A stretch of DNA of 64,000 nucleotides from Photobacterium jeanii (GCF_001650345.1 NZ_LVHF01000012.1:744001-808000), one strand, 5' to 3'. Positions 1-8,962 are shown, counted from the stretch's first letter. Notes: a model not told the origin generated them from the letters alone. Numbers and translations: made by a program.

Positions 1-192
1 TTGTGATGGTTTTGCGATCAAATCTTTTAGGGCTTTATCAAGATCTAACGCTGTTGTGTGTGCATCACTGTAAACGCTGTGTGCGATATCAGCATAGTGA
101 GCTACAACTTCTTGTTTAGTTGCCGCTTGAGACATTAGCGGTGCGGTAATTAGAGCGGTAGCAATCAAAGTACGAGTAAACGTCTTTTTCAT
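1..192 (-). CDS. imelysin-family iron-regulated periplasmic protein, 5' part only
   Basis: Only the first 64 codons are inside the window; the gene runs off the left edge. The N-terminus is a clear Sec signal peptide (MKKTFTRTLIATALITAPLMSQA) followed by a mature start TKQEVVAHYADIAHSVYSDA, which resembles the opening of imelysin (peptidase M75)/IrpA-type iron-regulated proteins. Members of this family are periplasmic or outer-surface proteins linked to iron uptake. A good Fur-box match lies about 80 bp upstream, which supports iron control. The family call rests on a short stretch, so it is likely but not certain. Confidence 0.7.
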   Translation of the reverse strand, partial: MKKTFTRTLIATALITAPLMSQAATKQEVVAHYADIAHSVYSDAHTTALDLDKALKDLIAKPSQ

Positions 193-272
193 GGTGTTTC
201 ATTCCTTGTGATAACAGCTGAACTTTATTTCAATAACAACTTAAACATTATTGATAATTATTTTTGTTACCG

Positions 273-291
273 AATGATAACCACTCTCGTT
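273..291 (-). promoter_or_regulatory. candidate Fur box for the imelysin-like gene
   Basis: AATGATAACCACTCTCGTT matches the Vibrio Fur consensus (AATGATAATNATTNTCATT-like) at most positions. It lies about 80 bp upstream of the imelysin-like start codon. A second AT-rich stretch, TTGATAATTATTTTTG at about 251-266, could be an additional Fur half-site array. Confidence 0.55.
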
Positions 292-344
292 ACATATTGA
301 AACATGCAACTTATCGCAAGTATGTATTTTTTGCCTGAGTACAT

Positions 345-377
345 AAAAAAACGCCACTGCAAGCAGTGGCGTTTTTT
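345..377. terminator. Rho-independent terminator, bidirectional
   Basis: An 8-bp perfect stem, GCCACTGC/GCAGTGGC with an AA loop, is flanked by A and T runs on both sides. It serves the BCCT transporter transcript on the minus strand. Confidence 0.85.
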
Positions 378-419
378 CATTAATGCTGATTTCCAGCACG
401 ACTATCGATGTAAGAACAC

Positions 420-2021
420 CTAGTTCCCCGGACCAATACGATCCATCAATGTCATGTGTGGTGAACCATCTTGTGCTTTCAAACGCAGTCGGTCTTCGAA
501 CTGGCGTTCTTTCTCTTTGCGTAAACCAATGATTAAGGAATAGCACATCATCAGCATGATCAAAGAGAATGGAAGACCTGCGGTGATCGATGCCGCTTGT
601 AATGCAGCCAAACCACCAGTTAGCAACAGAATTGCAGCTACTAGACCTTCACCTAAACCCCAGAAGATACGGTGACGAAGTGGTGGTTCTTGATCGCCAA
701 CAGACAGCAAGGTAGTTACAACCAAGGTGCCACTATCCGATGAGGTGATGAAGTAAGTACAAATCAGCAGGGTTACCACACCTTTCGCAATTGGCTCAAT
801 CCAACCTGTATTCATCAAACCAATGGTTTCATACAGTGCTAGCGTCAAGTCGCTGTTAACAGCATCAATCACACCACCAGCTTCAAATAGCTCGATGTGA
901 AGTGCTGTACCACCAAATGCGGTTAGCCAGAACATGCCAAGTAGCGATGGTACGATCAATACACCAATAGAGAATTCACGGATTGTACGACCACGCGAAA
1001 TACGTGCGATGAACATACCAACGAATGGTGCCCATGAAATCCACCAGCCCCAGTAGAATGCAGTCCAGCTTGATTGCCATGCTGATGTACCGTTAGCTTC
1101 TGAGTTGGTCCAGAAACTCAGTGACACAACATTGGATAGGTAATCACCAATGTTTTGTACAAAGCTGTTTAGGATGTAAATCGTTGGTCCCATCGCTACG
1201 AAGAAGATCAGGATCAAGATACTTAACCACAGGTTAAGCTCAGAAAGGATTTTCACCCCTTTACCAACACCTGAAACAACCGACAGCGTCGCAATCGAAG
1301 ATACAATGGCGATCAGAATCAACTGGTTGGTAATTGAAACATCAATCCCCATCAACTGATTCAGACCGGTATTCATCTGGGCAACGCCCAAGCCTAGCGA
1401 GGTTGCAACACCAAACACAGTACCAAACACGGCAAGTACGTCTGCTGAGTGACCCCAGAAACCGTAAATACGATCGCCAAGAATAGGATAAAGCGCAGAA
1501 CGAATTGCCAGTGGCAGCTTACGGCGATAAGAGAAGAAAGCGAGCGATAGACCTACAATCACATAAATTGCCCACGGGTGTAAGCCCCAGTGGAAAAAGG
1601 TCAAACGCATTGCAACTTGTGCAGCTTCCGGTGTACTACCTTCAGTAATAAACGGGTTGCTTTGCAAGTGGTACATTGGCTCGGCGATACTCCAGAAGAT
1701 CAGACCGATACCCATACCCGCGCCAAATAGCATCGAGAACCAAGCAAAGTAACTGAACTCTGGCTCTGTATCGTCATCCCCCAATTTGATGTCACCGTAG
1801 CGACTAAAAATAAGGAATACCGCAAAGAAGAAGAACAACGCGACAACAAGAATGTAGTACCACTTAAAACCAGCGATAATCGAATCTTTTGCGCCCGTGA
1901 ACCATTCAGCAGCCAATTCAGGATCAAATGCCCCGAAAAACAAAAAGAGCGCAATCACCGTCATGGCTGTCAGTGCCATCGGTGGATTGAGTCCTTTCAG
2001 TAAACCTGATTTTGCTCTCAT
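420..2021 (-). CDS. opuD: BCCT-family glycine betaine/choline-type transporter
   Basis: A 533-residue, 12-TM transporter that takes up quaternary ammonium or related osmolytes with Na+ or H+. The BCCT signatures are visible: GMGIGLIFWSIAEP near residue 100 and WGWWISWAPFVGMFIARISRGR near residue 325, which contains the tryptophan-rich substrate region. The start has a strong Shine-Dalgarno sequence (AAGGAGG, 5 bp before ATG). The gene upstream ends 9 bp before it, so the two form an operon. A CosR-like MarR regulator is divergent, as in V. cholerae where cosR (VC1278) sits beside the BCCT gene opuD (VC1279). That synteny, not a substrate-specific residue, is the basis for the symbol; betaine, choline or DMSP are all possible substrates. 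Confidence 0.85.
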   Translation of the reverse strand: MRAKSGLLKGLNPPMALTAMTVIALFLFFGAFDPELAAEWFTGAKDSIIAGFKWYYILVVALFFFFAVFLIFSRYGDIKLGDDDTEPEFSYFAWFSMLFGAGMGIGLIFWSIAEPMYHLQSNPFITEGSTPEAAQVAMRLTFFHWGLHPWAIYVIVGLSLAFFSYRRKLPLAIRSALYPILGDRIYGFWGHSADVLAVFGTVFGVATSLGLGVAQMNTGLNQLMGIDVSITNQLILIAIVSSIATLSVVSGVGKGVKILSELNLWLSILILIFFVAMGPTIYILNSFVQNIGDYLSNVVSLSFWTNSEANGTSAWQSSWTAFYWGWWISWAPFVGMFIARISRGRTIREFSIGVLIVPSLLGMFWLTAFGGTALHIELFEAGGVIDAVNSDLTLALYETIGLMNTGWIEPIAKGVVTLLICTYFITSSDSGTLVVTTLLSVGDQEPPLRHRIFWGLGEGLVAAILLLTGGLAALQAASITAGLPFSLIMLMMCYSLIIGLRKEKERQFEDRLRLKAQDGSPHMTLMDRIGPGN

Positions 2022-2030
2022 GTTGCCTCC

Positions 2031-2576
2031 TTACTCTTCCGAGTAAAAGTCTTCGCCAACATGCTCACCTGCGCCACGTACTGCGCGGTACACCACCTGA
2101 CCAGATGCTTGTTGTCGGTGATCAACGAGTGTCACAGAAGGTTGACCATTCACGGCATTGCGCTGGCCTAAGAAAATAGCCATCGGAATGCCTAGATTGC
2201 TCACGCCACTGGTGATCCACATGCGGTCAAAATCGTAGTTACCGCCAATGAACTCTAGTTGCGACAAGCTTGTGTCAAAGCCCGCAAGGAAAAATTCCAT
2301 CGCTTGCATATTAGGAAATGTGTGAGCCAAGATATATGCGTATTGCAGCTCATTGACTAGTTCAGGCAGGGAAAAAGAACCCGTTTTATCAGCACCACTT
2401 GCTGGGATTCCCCAAGAAGAGTGCACTGTCAGCTCTTCTGGCTGAGAGTCGTCGAAGCGAGGTACGTAGCGAACAAATGCCGATGAATCAGGCAACTCAT
2501 AACGTACTCGAAGAATCTGAAGGTTTTCTACAATGTCTTTTACAGTTAGATTGTCAGAACTCATAATATCTTTCAT
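2031..2576 (-). CDS. uncharacterised soluble protein co-transcribed with the BCCT transporter
   Basis: A 181-residue protein with no signal peptide, no membrane segment and no family I recognise. It is acidic at the C-terminus (ends GEDFYSEE) and mixed alpha/beta by appearance. It lies 9 bp upstream of the BCCT gene on the same strand, so the pair is almost certainly one transcript, and it shares the divergent promoter region with the CosR-like regulator. This suggests a job in osmolyte uptake or its control, but that is inference. The start could be the first ATG or the ATG four codons later (SSDNLTV); neither has a strong Shine-Dalgarno sequence. Confidence 0.75.
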   Translation of the reverse strand: MKDIMSSDNLTVKDIVENLQILRVRYELPDSSAFVRYVPRFDDSQPEELTVHSSWGIPASGADKTGSFSLPELVNELQYAYILAHTFPNMQAMEFFLAGFDTSLSQLEFIGGNYDFDRMWITSGVSNLGIPMAIFLGQRNAVNGQPSVTLVDHRQQASGQVVYRAVRGAGEHVGEDFYSEE

Positions 2577-2901
2577 TAAGCTAAAGAGGACAAAATAGTA
2601 CCAAAACTTGGCCCATTTATGAAAAAAAATGGCGATTCATATAAAAATATTCAGAATTTGCGTATAGCCTAACCGCAAATGGTAGATTATTTAACCAAAG
2701 ATTATAGCCGAGCCAACGCAAAATTAGTTAGAGCTCTAATGTTTTCACTTCTAAGATAATTCTATAGACACCCCAGTTTCACGAACCTGAAACCATCAAT
2801 TTTGCTAGCGTATTCCCAACAAAAAATAAAAATAAACAACATTTACTTTCAAGTTAGCGGAGTTTGTTGTAGTTTCGCGGCGTTAGATCTTGGAGATAAA
2901 A
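2577..2901. promoter_or_regulatory. divergent promoter region between BCCT operon and cosR-like gene
   Basis: A 325-bp AT-rich stretch with no gene. It contains a 12-bp perfect palindrome, TTAGAGCTCTAA at 2728-2739, the kind of dyad bound by MarR-type dimers. I see no other clear structure. Confidence 0.45.
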
Positions 2902-3393
2902 ATGGACAAGCACGAAGAAGTCCTCATAGCCCTTCGACAAATTATCCGAGCGATTGATTTGCACTCGCGAAAACTCAATAAAGACGCCGGATTAACTGGG
3001 CCGCAATTGGTATTAATGCGCGCAATTCGTGATTCGGGTGAAGTGACGATTCGTCAGCTTTCTAACAACACGAACATGAGCCAAGCAACAGCTACCACTA
3101 TTCTAGACCGTCTTGAAAAACGTGGGTTAGTTGTACGCGAACGCAGCAAGCTAGATAAACGAAAAGTCCATGCCCACCTTACTGAGCAAGGTATGGAAGT
3201 GTTAAACAAAGCACCGCTGCCATTACAAGACAACTTCATTTCCCAATTCCAACAGCTGGAAGAGTGGGAACAGTCATTATTGCTTTCATCTGTTCAACGT
3301 ATCTCATCAATGATGAATGCAGAACACCTAGATGTCGCCCCTGTACTTGCAGTAGGTAGCATCACCAAGACTGAAGAAGCCAGCAACCTGTAA
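2902..3393 (+). CDS. cosR: MarR-family regulator, CosR/EctR-like
   Basis: A 163-residue winged-helix regulator. The N-terminus (residues 1-60) and the HTH segment VTIRQLSNNTNMSQATATTI followed by LEKRGLV are typical of the CosR/EctR branch of MarR proteins, which repress ectoine synthesis and betaine uptake at low salt. The ATG at 2902 is preferred over the upstream TTG at 2890 because GGAG lies 6 bp before it. The gene is divergent from the BCCT operon, the arrangement seen in V. cholerae. No ectABC genes are in the window, so any regulon beyond the neighbours cannot be judged here. Confidence 0.8.
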   Translation: MDKHEEVLIALRQIIRAIDLHSRKLNKDAGLTGPQLVLMRAIRDSGEVTIRQLSNNTNMSQATATTILDRLEKRGLVVRERSKLDKRKVHAHLTEQGMEVLNKAPLPLQDNFISQFQQLEEWEQSLLLSSVQRISSMMNAEHLDVAPVLAVGSITKTEEASNL

Positions 3394-3523
3394 TTTGTCT
3401 TGCCAAATGAGATTGAGAACGTGATACAACGCACGTTCTCAACCTTACTTCTTATCACTCACTCCCCCACCATTTCTACCCTGCGTTATCATCCTATTCC
3501 TTATTTTCATTAATGGATTACCC

Positions 3524-4378
3524 GTGTTACTTGAAGGAATAGAAACACTCTTGGTACTTGCTAAAGAAGGCACCATGAGTAAAGCAGGCACTCGACTCTA
3601 CATCAGCCAATCCGCAGTAAGTAAACGGATCGCTAACCTTGAAAAACGCTTAGGCAAAAAGTTGATAGAACCTGCAGGTCGTCATATTCAACTAACAACA
3701 GCGGCATTACACCTCGTTGCCAGCGTTGAACCTAGCTTTAAAGAAATGCGCGGGCTCATTTTTGAACAGCAAGAGATCCAAGATACCTCACTGATCACTC
3801 TGGCTTGCTCTGAGACGCTAGTGGCAGGCTATTTAAGCGACATGCTGGGTGATTACATCAAAACCGATCCTCACATCAGCATTTTTACTCAGCAAACACC
3901 TTTTATTGTTGAGAGCGTCTTATCTGGCGATGCCACTATCGGCTTTTGCGCCGGACACCTAACTAACCATCACGATATCGTGACCCGACGATTACTCGAT
4001 GAGAAATTCATTATTGTCAGTGCCACTAAGTTAGATAAACCACCGCAAGGCTTGCTGACCAATGACTTAAAAAATAGCGCTAACACCTATCAGGCGGGAA
4101 TCTTGCAGAAGATGGGGATCAACCCCATGATGGAGATGGACTCTTATACAGCAGCAGCCAAGCTGGCGCTCAGTGACGTTGCGCCAGCTTTGATCCCAAT
4201 GTCGGTGGTTAAAACCCTCAACATCGGGCCGCAGCACTGCTTTCATTTTGACTTTCTTGATGAGCTAACACGCCCAATACACCTTTGTTATCGTCGGAAG
4301 AGCTATCAAGCCAAGCGCGTAGAGCGACTTATTGAAACCATTGCAGATTTTGTTCCCACAGCAACTTTATCGCCATAA
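3524..4378 (+). CDS. LysR-family transcriptional regulator
   Basis: A 284-residue regulator with a LysR N-terminal HTH (GTMSKAGTRLYISQSAVSKR, residues about 16-35) and a type-2 periplasmic-binding-like effector domain. It begins with GTG. Its last 50 bp overlap, tail to tail, the end of yfcA on the other strand. A T-N11-A palindrome upstream of yfcA (5195-5209) is a possible binding site, so YfcA may be the target. The ligand is unknown. Confidence 0.85.
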   Translation: MLLEGIETLLVLAKEGTMSKAGTRLYISQSAVSKRIANLEKRLGKKLIEPAGRHIQLTTAALHLVASVEPSFKEMRGLIFEQQEIQDTSLITLACSETLVAGYLSDMLGDYIKTDPHISIFTQQTPFIVESVLSGDATIGFCAGHLTNHHDIVTRRLLDEKFIIVSATKLDKPPQGLLTNDLKNSANTYQAGILQKMGINPMMEMDSYTAAAKLALSDVAPALIPMSVVKTLNIGPQHCFHFDFLDELTRPIHLCYRRKSYQAKRVERLIETIADFVPTATLSP

Positions 4379-5099
4379 TCATTGAGATGATCACCACCAT
4401 AGGACGGATCAATTCGCGTCCTTTGGTGATTGCCATCTTGGCGCCAAATCGGGCTCCAAGAAAACCACCCACCGCCATCGCTAGCCCGACTTCCCACACA
4501 GGTAGCCCCGCAAAAATAAAAAACAACAAAGCCGCAATGTTAGAGGTAAAGTTTAGTACCTTAGTGCGTGCGGTTGCCGCCAACATATTAAGCTGGGCGA
4601 TTGCGACAAAGCAGATTGTAAACAGCGACCCCGTTCCTGGCCCGAAAAAGCCATCGTAAAAACCAATACCAAAGCCAACACTGAACGCAAAAGCGGTTTC
4701 AGACAGCTTTGGCTCACCGCCGCCGACCCCTGCTTGTGGAGCAAACAGGAAGTAACATGAAATCCCAAGTAATAGCAGTGGGATCAAGCTCGTCAGTGCT
4801 CCGGCATCAATGTACTGCACTAACTCCGCGCCCAAGGCTGAACCAATGAAGGTACAGACGATTGCTAATCGCATCTCTTTGAGGTTCACCAAGCCATTGC
4901 GAACAAAATACAAACTGGCAGAAAAGCTACCAAACGAGCTTTGCAGTTTATTGGTTGCGAGCGCCTGAGTTGGTGGGATCCCGGCTGATAACAAAGCAGG
5001 CAAAGTCAGCAAACCACCGCCCCCCGCAATGGCATCAATAAAACCAGCCAACATAGCAACAAAAAATAAGGCCGTGATAACCTCAAACGAAAATTCCAT
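4329..5099 (-). CDS. yfcA: TauE/SafE-family membrane transporter YfcA
   Basis: A 256-residue inner-membrane protein with about eight hydrophobic segments. The repeats GFIDAIAGGGGLLTLPALL near the N-terminus and GFYDGFFGPGTGS in the middle are the signature pair of the TauE/SafE (DUF81) family, and length and motifs match E. coli YfcA. Relatives export or import sulfonates and other anions; YfcA itself has no firmly assigned substrate. I use the ATG at 5099 because AAAGGGTGTC precedes it; an in-frame ATG at 5117 is less well placed. The 3' end overlaps the convergent LysR gene by 50 bp. Confidence 0.85.
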   Translation of the reverse strand: MEFSFEVITALFFVAMLAGFIDAIAGGGGLLTLPALLSAGIPPTQALATNKLQSSFGSFSASLYFVRNGLVNLKEMRLAIVCTFIGSALGAELVQYIDAGALTSLIPLLLLGISCYFLFAPQAGVGGGEPKLSETAFAFSVGFGIGFYDGFFGPGTGSLFTICFVAIAQLNMLAATARTKVLNFTSNIAALLFFIFAGLPVWEVGLAMAVGGFLGARFGAKMAITKGRELIRPMVVIISMIMAIKLLWEQNLQWFQ

Positions 5100-5538
5100 G
5101 ACACCCTTTCCAATCATTCAATCAATTCAACAGCGAGAGCCGCAGATTAACGGCTAATCTGACAGATAAAAAACGAAAGCTACGACAGACACTCATTCCA
5201 ACTTGGAATAGGTACCATTGATAAGCCCATCACTTAGGTTTGTTTTAACGTCACATTTTCGCTTAACGCGCTATATGAAACGCTTTGAATTTAAATGCGT
5301 ATTTTTGCTGCAAATAAGCTCTCACACAATCTTATTTTAAAAAATACTGTTAACAACTTCTCGTTTTACACCTCATAGCTATGCCGTTTTGTTATCGCGA
5401 AATTTTTTTCAGCATTTAACAGCCATTGTCGCTTCCGCCACCATTAACCTCATAAAAAGTAGTGAGATAAATCGCAAAATTCAGGCTTTAGGCAAACGCG
5501 TGGAGCCAACCAATCTGTCACTCAGTGAGTAAAAAATT
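5100..5538. promoter_or_regulatory. yfcA/dcu divergent intergenic region
   Basis: 439 bp without a gene, AT-rich, holding the promoters of yfcA (leftward) and the dicarboxylate carrier (rightward). The only clear element is the palindrome ATTCCAA-C-TTGGAAT at 5195-5209, with 7-bp arms and a T-N11-A core as in LysR boxes, 96 bp upstream of the yfcA start. Confidence 0.4.
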
Positions 5539-6852
5539 ATGTTAGTAATCATTCAACTCGTAATTGTTTTAGGTTGCATATATTGGGGCTTAAAAATGGG
5601 AGGGCTAGGCGTTGGTCTAGCTGGCGGCTTAGGGTTAGCAATCCTAACGTTAGGGTTTGGTTTAGAGCCGAGCCAACCCGCTGTTAACGTTATATTGATC
5701 ATCATGGCGGTTGTTACTGCGGCATCCACCATGCAAGCCGCTGGCGGTATGGACTGGCTAGTTCATTACGCTGGAAACTTGATGCGCCGTAACCCCCGTT
5801 ATATTAACTTTCTGGCGCCAATGATCACTTGGTTGATGACCATCATGGCTGGCACAGGCTACACCGTATTCTCAACCTTGCCTGTAATTTCCGAAGTCGC
5901 AAAAGAAATTGGAGTTCGCCCTTCTCGCCCACTGTCTGCGGCAGTGGTTGCTTCACAAGTGGCGATTTCTGGCTCACCAATTTCTGCTGCTATGGCTGCC
6001 ATGATTTCGATTATGGAGCCGATTGGCGTGAGCTTCTTGCAAATTATGGCTGTGTGTTTACCCGCTTCTTTCATTGCAGCAATGGTAGGTGCATTCGTGG
6101 CTTCTCGCCAAGGGTGTGAGCTTGATGAAGACCCTGTGTACCTAGAGCGCATCCAAGCTGAATACCAACAAAAACATGATGCAAAAGCAGCGACGTCAAC
6201 CGAGCTCGACCCTAAAGCCAAATACTCTGTATTACTCTTTTTGCTAGCAACAATCGTCATTGTGATTTACGCAGCTTTCCCACCACTGCGTCCGCAATTT
6301 GGTGATGGTGCCATGATGTCTACCCGCGACATTATCATCGTAAGTATGTTTGCAGTAGCGTGTTTGATGGTACCGTTCTGTAAGGTGAACCCTGATAAGA
6401 TTATTCGTACCACTACCTTCCGTTCAGGCATGAGCTCTGTTGCCGTGATTCTTGGTATTGTGACTATGGGCTCGACCATGGTTAATGCTTACTTACCTGA
6501 AATCAAAGCCACAGCAGGCACCTTACTACAAGCCTACCCAATGCTACTTTCCGTAGTGCTATTCGGTACTTGTACTTTACTGCTATCGCAAGGAGCAACC
6601 ACGCCGTTAATCATTCCATTAGCACTGAGCTTACAAGTGCCTCATTGGGCCATCCTTGCATCGTTTGTTGCTGTCACTGGGGTCTTTGTTCTACCGACTT
6701 ACCCAACATCACTTGCGGCAATCGAATTTGACTCAACAGGTACAACACGAATGGGCAAAAACATTTTCGACCACCCATTCTTACTACCTGGACTAGCAGG
6801 CGTGATTATCTCAACCCTATGCGGATTCTTGCTGGCGCCGATGATTGTGTAA
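5539..6852 (+). CDS. dcuA: Dcu-type C4-dicarboxylate/aspartate carrier
   Basis: A 437-residue integral membrane protein with 10 or more hydrophobic segments. Segments such as STLPVISEVAKEIGVRPSRP and SQVAISGSPISAA closely resemble E. coli DcuA, more so than DcuB. DcuA/DcuB exchange fumarate, aspartate, malate and succinate, chiefly under anaerobic conditions. The gene is followed by a strong terminator. An aspartate/glutamate-type racemase and a LysR regulator are next, so aspartate is an attractive substrate here. The exact Dcu subtype remains uncertain. Confidence 0.8.
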   Translation: MLVIIQLVIVLGCIYWGLKMGGLGVGLAGGLGLAILTLGFGLEPSQPAVNVILIIMAVVTAASTMQAAGGMDWLVHYAGNLMRRNPRYINFLAPMITWLMTIMAGTGYTVFSTLPVISEVAKEIGVRPSRPLSAAVVASQVAISGSPISAAMAAMISIMEPIGVSFLQIMAVCLPASFIAAMVGAFVASRQGCELDEDPVYLERIQAEYQQKHDAKAATSTELDPKAKYSVLLFLLATIVIVIYAAFPPLRPQFGDGAMMSTRDIIIVSMFAVACLMVPFCKVNPDKIIRTTTFRSGMSSVAVILGIVTMGSTMVNAYLPEIKATAGTLLQAYPMLLSVVLFGTCTLLLSQGATTPLIIPLALSLQVPHWAILASFVAVTGVFVLPTYPTSLAAIEFDSTGTTRMGKNIFDHPFLLPGLAGVIISTLCGFLLAPMIV

Positions 6853-6905
6853 TACTGTGACTATATAGGATTGCTAGAGCATACCTAGCTCAATCAAATA
6901 ACAGC

Positions 6906-6942
6906 AAAAAGCCCAACCTTGATAACAAAGGTTGGGCTTTTT
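6906..6942. terminator. Rho-independent terminator after the Dcu carrier
   Basis: Stem AAAAAGCCCAACCTT with its exact complement around a 7-nt loop. A and T tails allow termination from both sides, although the LysR gene on the minus strand ends about 90 bp further right. Confidence 0.9.
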
Positions 6943-7033
6943 AATAGTTCTCGCACATGTTTTCGCATAAGTTCTCGCATAGTTAGCGGGAGCTTACTAG
7001 CACATCAAAGCAGTGAACCGATTGTTGAAAAAA

Positions 7034-7924
7034 TTAAGCGGAACTCTTAGCCAATTGACACAAAGTATTCCACACTTGCTCACCCGCAGGATGCAAACGC
7101 GCTTGGTAACGATACGCATAATAAGCAATAGGTAAACGCAGGTAGGACTCCCCAACCAGAGCGACTTCACCCGATGCTAACTCTTGTTTGATAGCATAAT
7201 CAGGTAGCCATGCTACCCCCTGCCCTTTTAGTGCAAGAGCTTTCAAAAGATCGGTCATTGATGACGAAAATACCGCATTTAGGTTCACTTGGTGGCGAAT
7301 AACCTCAACTTGTCGCCCCATGTATGAACTAGGGCTATAAGCAAGCCAAGGGGTGGGTTCATTACTGTTAAATGAAAACAGCGGCTGACCTTGTTCATCG
7401 CAAGCACAAACAGGCAATAGTTCTGCTTCGCCAATACGCAATGATTGATACGGTGGCAGTCGCAGGCGCTCATCATCAAAAGCAAACAGTAAGTCACAGC
7501 TGCCTTCATGCAACTCTTCGGTCGCCTGATCAACATCAATAGCTTCAACACTCAGTAATGGATTGTGATGACCACGACTCAGCATAGGCTGAATGTTCGG
7601 CACTAAACTGGTCGCCAATGAGTGCGCAGCCGCGACACGCACTACATTTCCGCCCAGCATAGAAAGATCAGATAACTGGCCAATACCGTCGGCAATTTGA
7701 TTAATTAAAGTACGTGCCGATACGCGAAATAGTTTTCCGCTAGGCGTTAATCCAATCGGTGTTTTGGTGCGATCAACTAACTCTGCGCCTACTGCATTTT
7801 CAAGCGCACGAATACGACGACTAAATGCTGGCTGAGTGACATTACGCTGCTCAGCAGCATGGGAAAAATTACGTAGTTCAGCCAAAGCCAGAAAGTCTTC
7901 TAGCCACTTACTTTCAATATTCAT
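7034..7924 (-). CDS. LysR-family regulator, HypT (YjiE)-like
   Basis: A 296-residue LysR protein. The N-terminus NIESKWLEDFLALAELRNFS and the following QRNVTQPAFSRRIRALE closely match E. coli HypT/YjiE, as do IDVDQATEELHEG, SSYMGRQ and GQGVAWLPDYAI in the effector domain. HypT is a hypochlorite-responsive activator that represses iron uptake and induces Met/Cys biosynthesis. Here the gene sits between a Dcu carrier and a racemase, so a metabolic role in amino-acid or dicarboxylate use is also possible. A GTG three codons upstream (7933) is an alternative start; neither has a clear Shine-Dalgarno sequence. Confidence 0.8.
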   Translation of the reverse strand: MNIESKWLEDFLALAELRNFSHAAEQRNVTQPAFSRRIRALENAVGAELVDRTKTPIGLTPSGKLFRVSARTLINQIADGIGQLSDLSMLGGNVVRVAAAHSLATSLVPNIQPMLSRGHHNPLLSVEAIDVDQATEELHEGSCDLLFAFDDERLRLPPYQSLRIGEAELLPVCACDEQGQPLFSFNSNEPTPWLAYSPSSYMGRQVEVIRHQVNLNAVFSSSMTDLLKALALKGQGVAWLPDYAIKQELASGEVALVGESYLRLPIAYYAYRYQARLHPAGEQVWNTLCQLAKSSA

Positions 7925-8196
7925 AATAAGCACAGGTAAAAGAAAATAATTATACCTAACAAGGTGTTATTACATCTTGAACAAGCTCGCACACAGCTCA
8001 CAGTTATGACATTTATTCGTGCTTCACTGGCAAAAAACAGTTTCTTAATATTGGTATTGTTCAAGAGCAAGGCTGTAATTTAAGGATCGCAACCAAGCCA
8101 TACCGATTCGGCATTAGGGCACCAGCTTTAGCATTTCTAAAGCCACCAGCTCCTGCATATAGTGAGTATTAACAACAACATGCTAGGAACAACGTC
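7925..8196. promoter_or_regulatory. divergent region between HypT-like regulator and racemase
   Basis: About 270 bp without a gene. CTTGAACAA at 7976-7984 recurs in inverted orientation as TTGTTCAAG at 8058-8066, about 80 bp away. This could be a pair of regulator sites for looping or for divergent control, but is only a short match. Confidence 0.3.
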
Positions 8197-8907
8197 ATGC
8201 TTAAAAAGCTAGGGATTTTAGGCGGCATGGGACCGCTTGCCACCGTCACCTTTATGCAAAAAATTATTGCCCGCACTCCGGCACATAATGATCAGGAACA
8301 TATCCCAATGCTGGTAAGTAATGTTCCGCAGATCCCTGATCGCACTGCGTGCATCCTAAATAAAGGACCAGATCCATTTCCGGTGCTAAAGCAAGGGTTT
8401 GAACAATTACAACAATCAGGGGCTGATTGCATTGTGATCCCATGTAATACGGCGCACTTTTGGTACCCTCGCCTCACAACAAATAGCCAAGTGCATACCA
8501 TCAGCATTATCGATAGCGTGGTGCAAGAAGCGGTTTACCGTAAATACCGTAGTGTGGGAATTTTAGCGACCACAGCCACTATGATGACCAATATGTATCA
8601 AGGTCGATTAGCTGAAAAAGGCATTGATGCCATTGAAACGACCGAGCAAGAACAACAGCAGGTCATGGCGGGCATCTACGCCGTTAAAGCGGGTAATGTA
8701 GCTGAAGGGCAAAAGCTCATGGCACCCGTATTTGAAGCGATGTTGGCCCGTGGCGCCGATGCGGTGATCTTCGGCTGCACCGAAATTCCCGTCGCACTAG
8801 AATTGCAAGCCCAAACACGCCCTGACGCTTGTTTAGATTCACTCGAAATCCTTGCAGACGAATGCATTGCTTGGGCAACCGCAGATGAGCATGATTTGGT
8901 GGCTTAG
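8197..8907 (+). CDS. aspartate/glutamate racemase family protein
   Basis: A 236-residue cytoplasmic enzyme of the cofactor-independent Asp/Glu racemase superfamily. Both catalytic cysteines are present: Cys83 in PCNTAH and Cys194 in GCTEIP. The glycine-rich start LGILGGMGPLAT is typical of the aspartate racemase branch. Such enzymes interconvert L- and D-aspartate or act on related amino acids. Its neighbours, a Dcu carrier and a LysR regulator, suggest uptake plus racemisation of aspartate. A bidirectional terminator follows. Confidence 0.85.
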   Translation: MLKKLGILGGMGPLATVTFMQKIIARTPAHNDQEHIPMLVSNVPQIPDRTACILNKGPDPFPVLKQGFEQLQQSGADCIVIPCNTAHFWYPRLTTNSQVHTISIIDSVVQEAVYRKYRSVGILATTATMMTNMYQGRLAEKGIDAIETTEQEQQQVMAGIYAVKAGNVAEGQKLMAPVFEAMLARGADAVIFGCTEIPVALELQAQTRPDACLDSLEILADECIAWATADEHDLVA

Positions 8908-8962
8908 AGTATTATCAGGTTGAAGAAATTTAGCGATTCACGCTTGATGAATAGACCAAATG

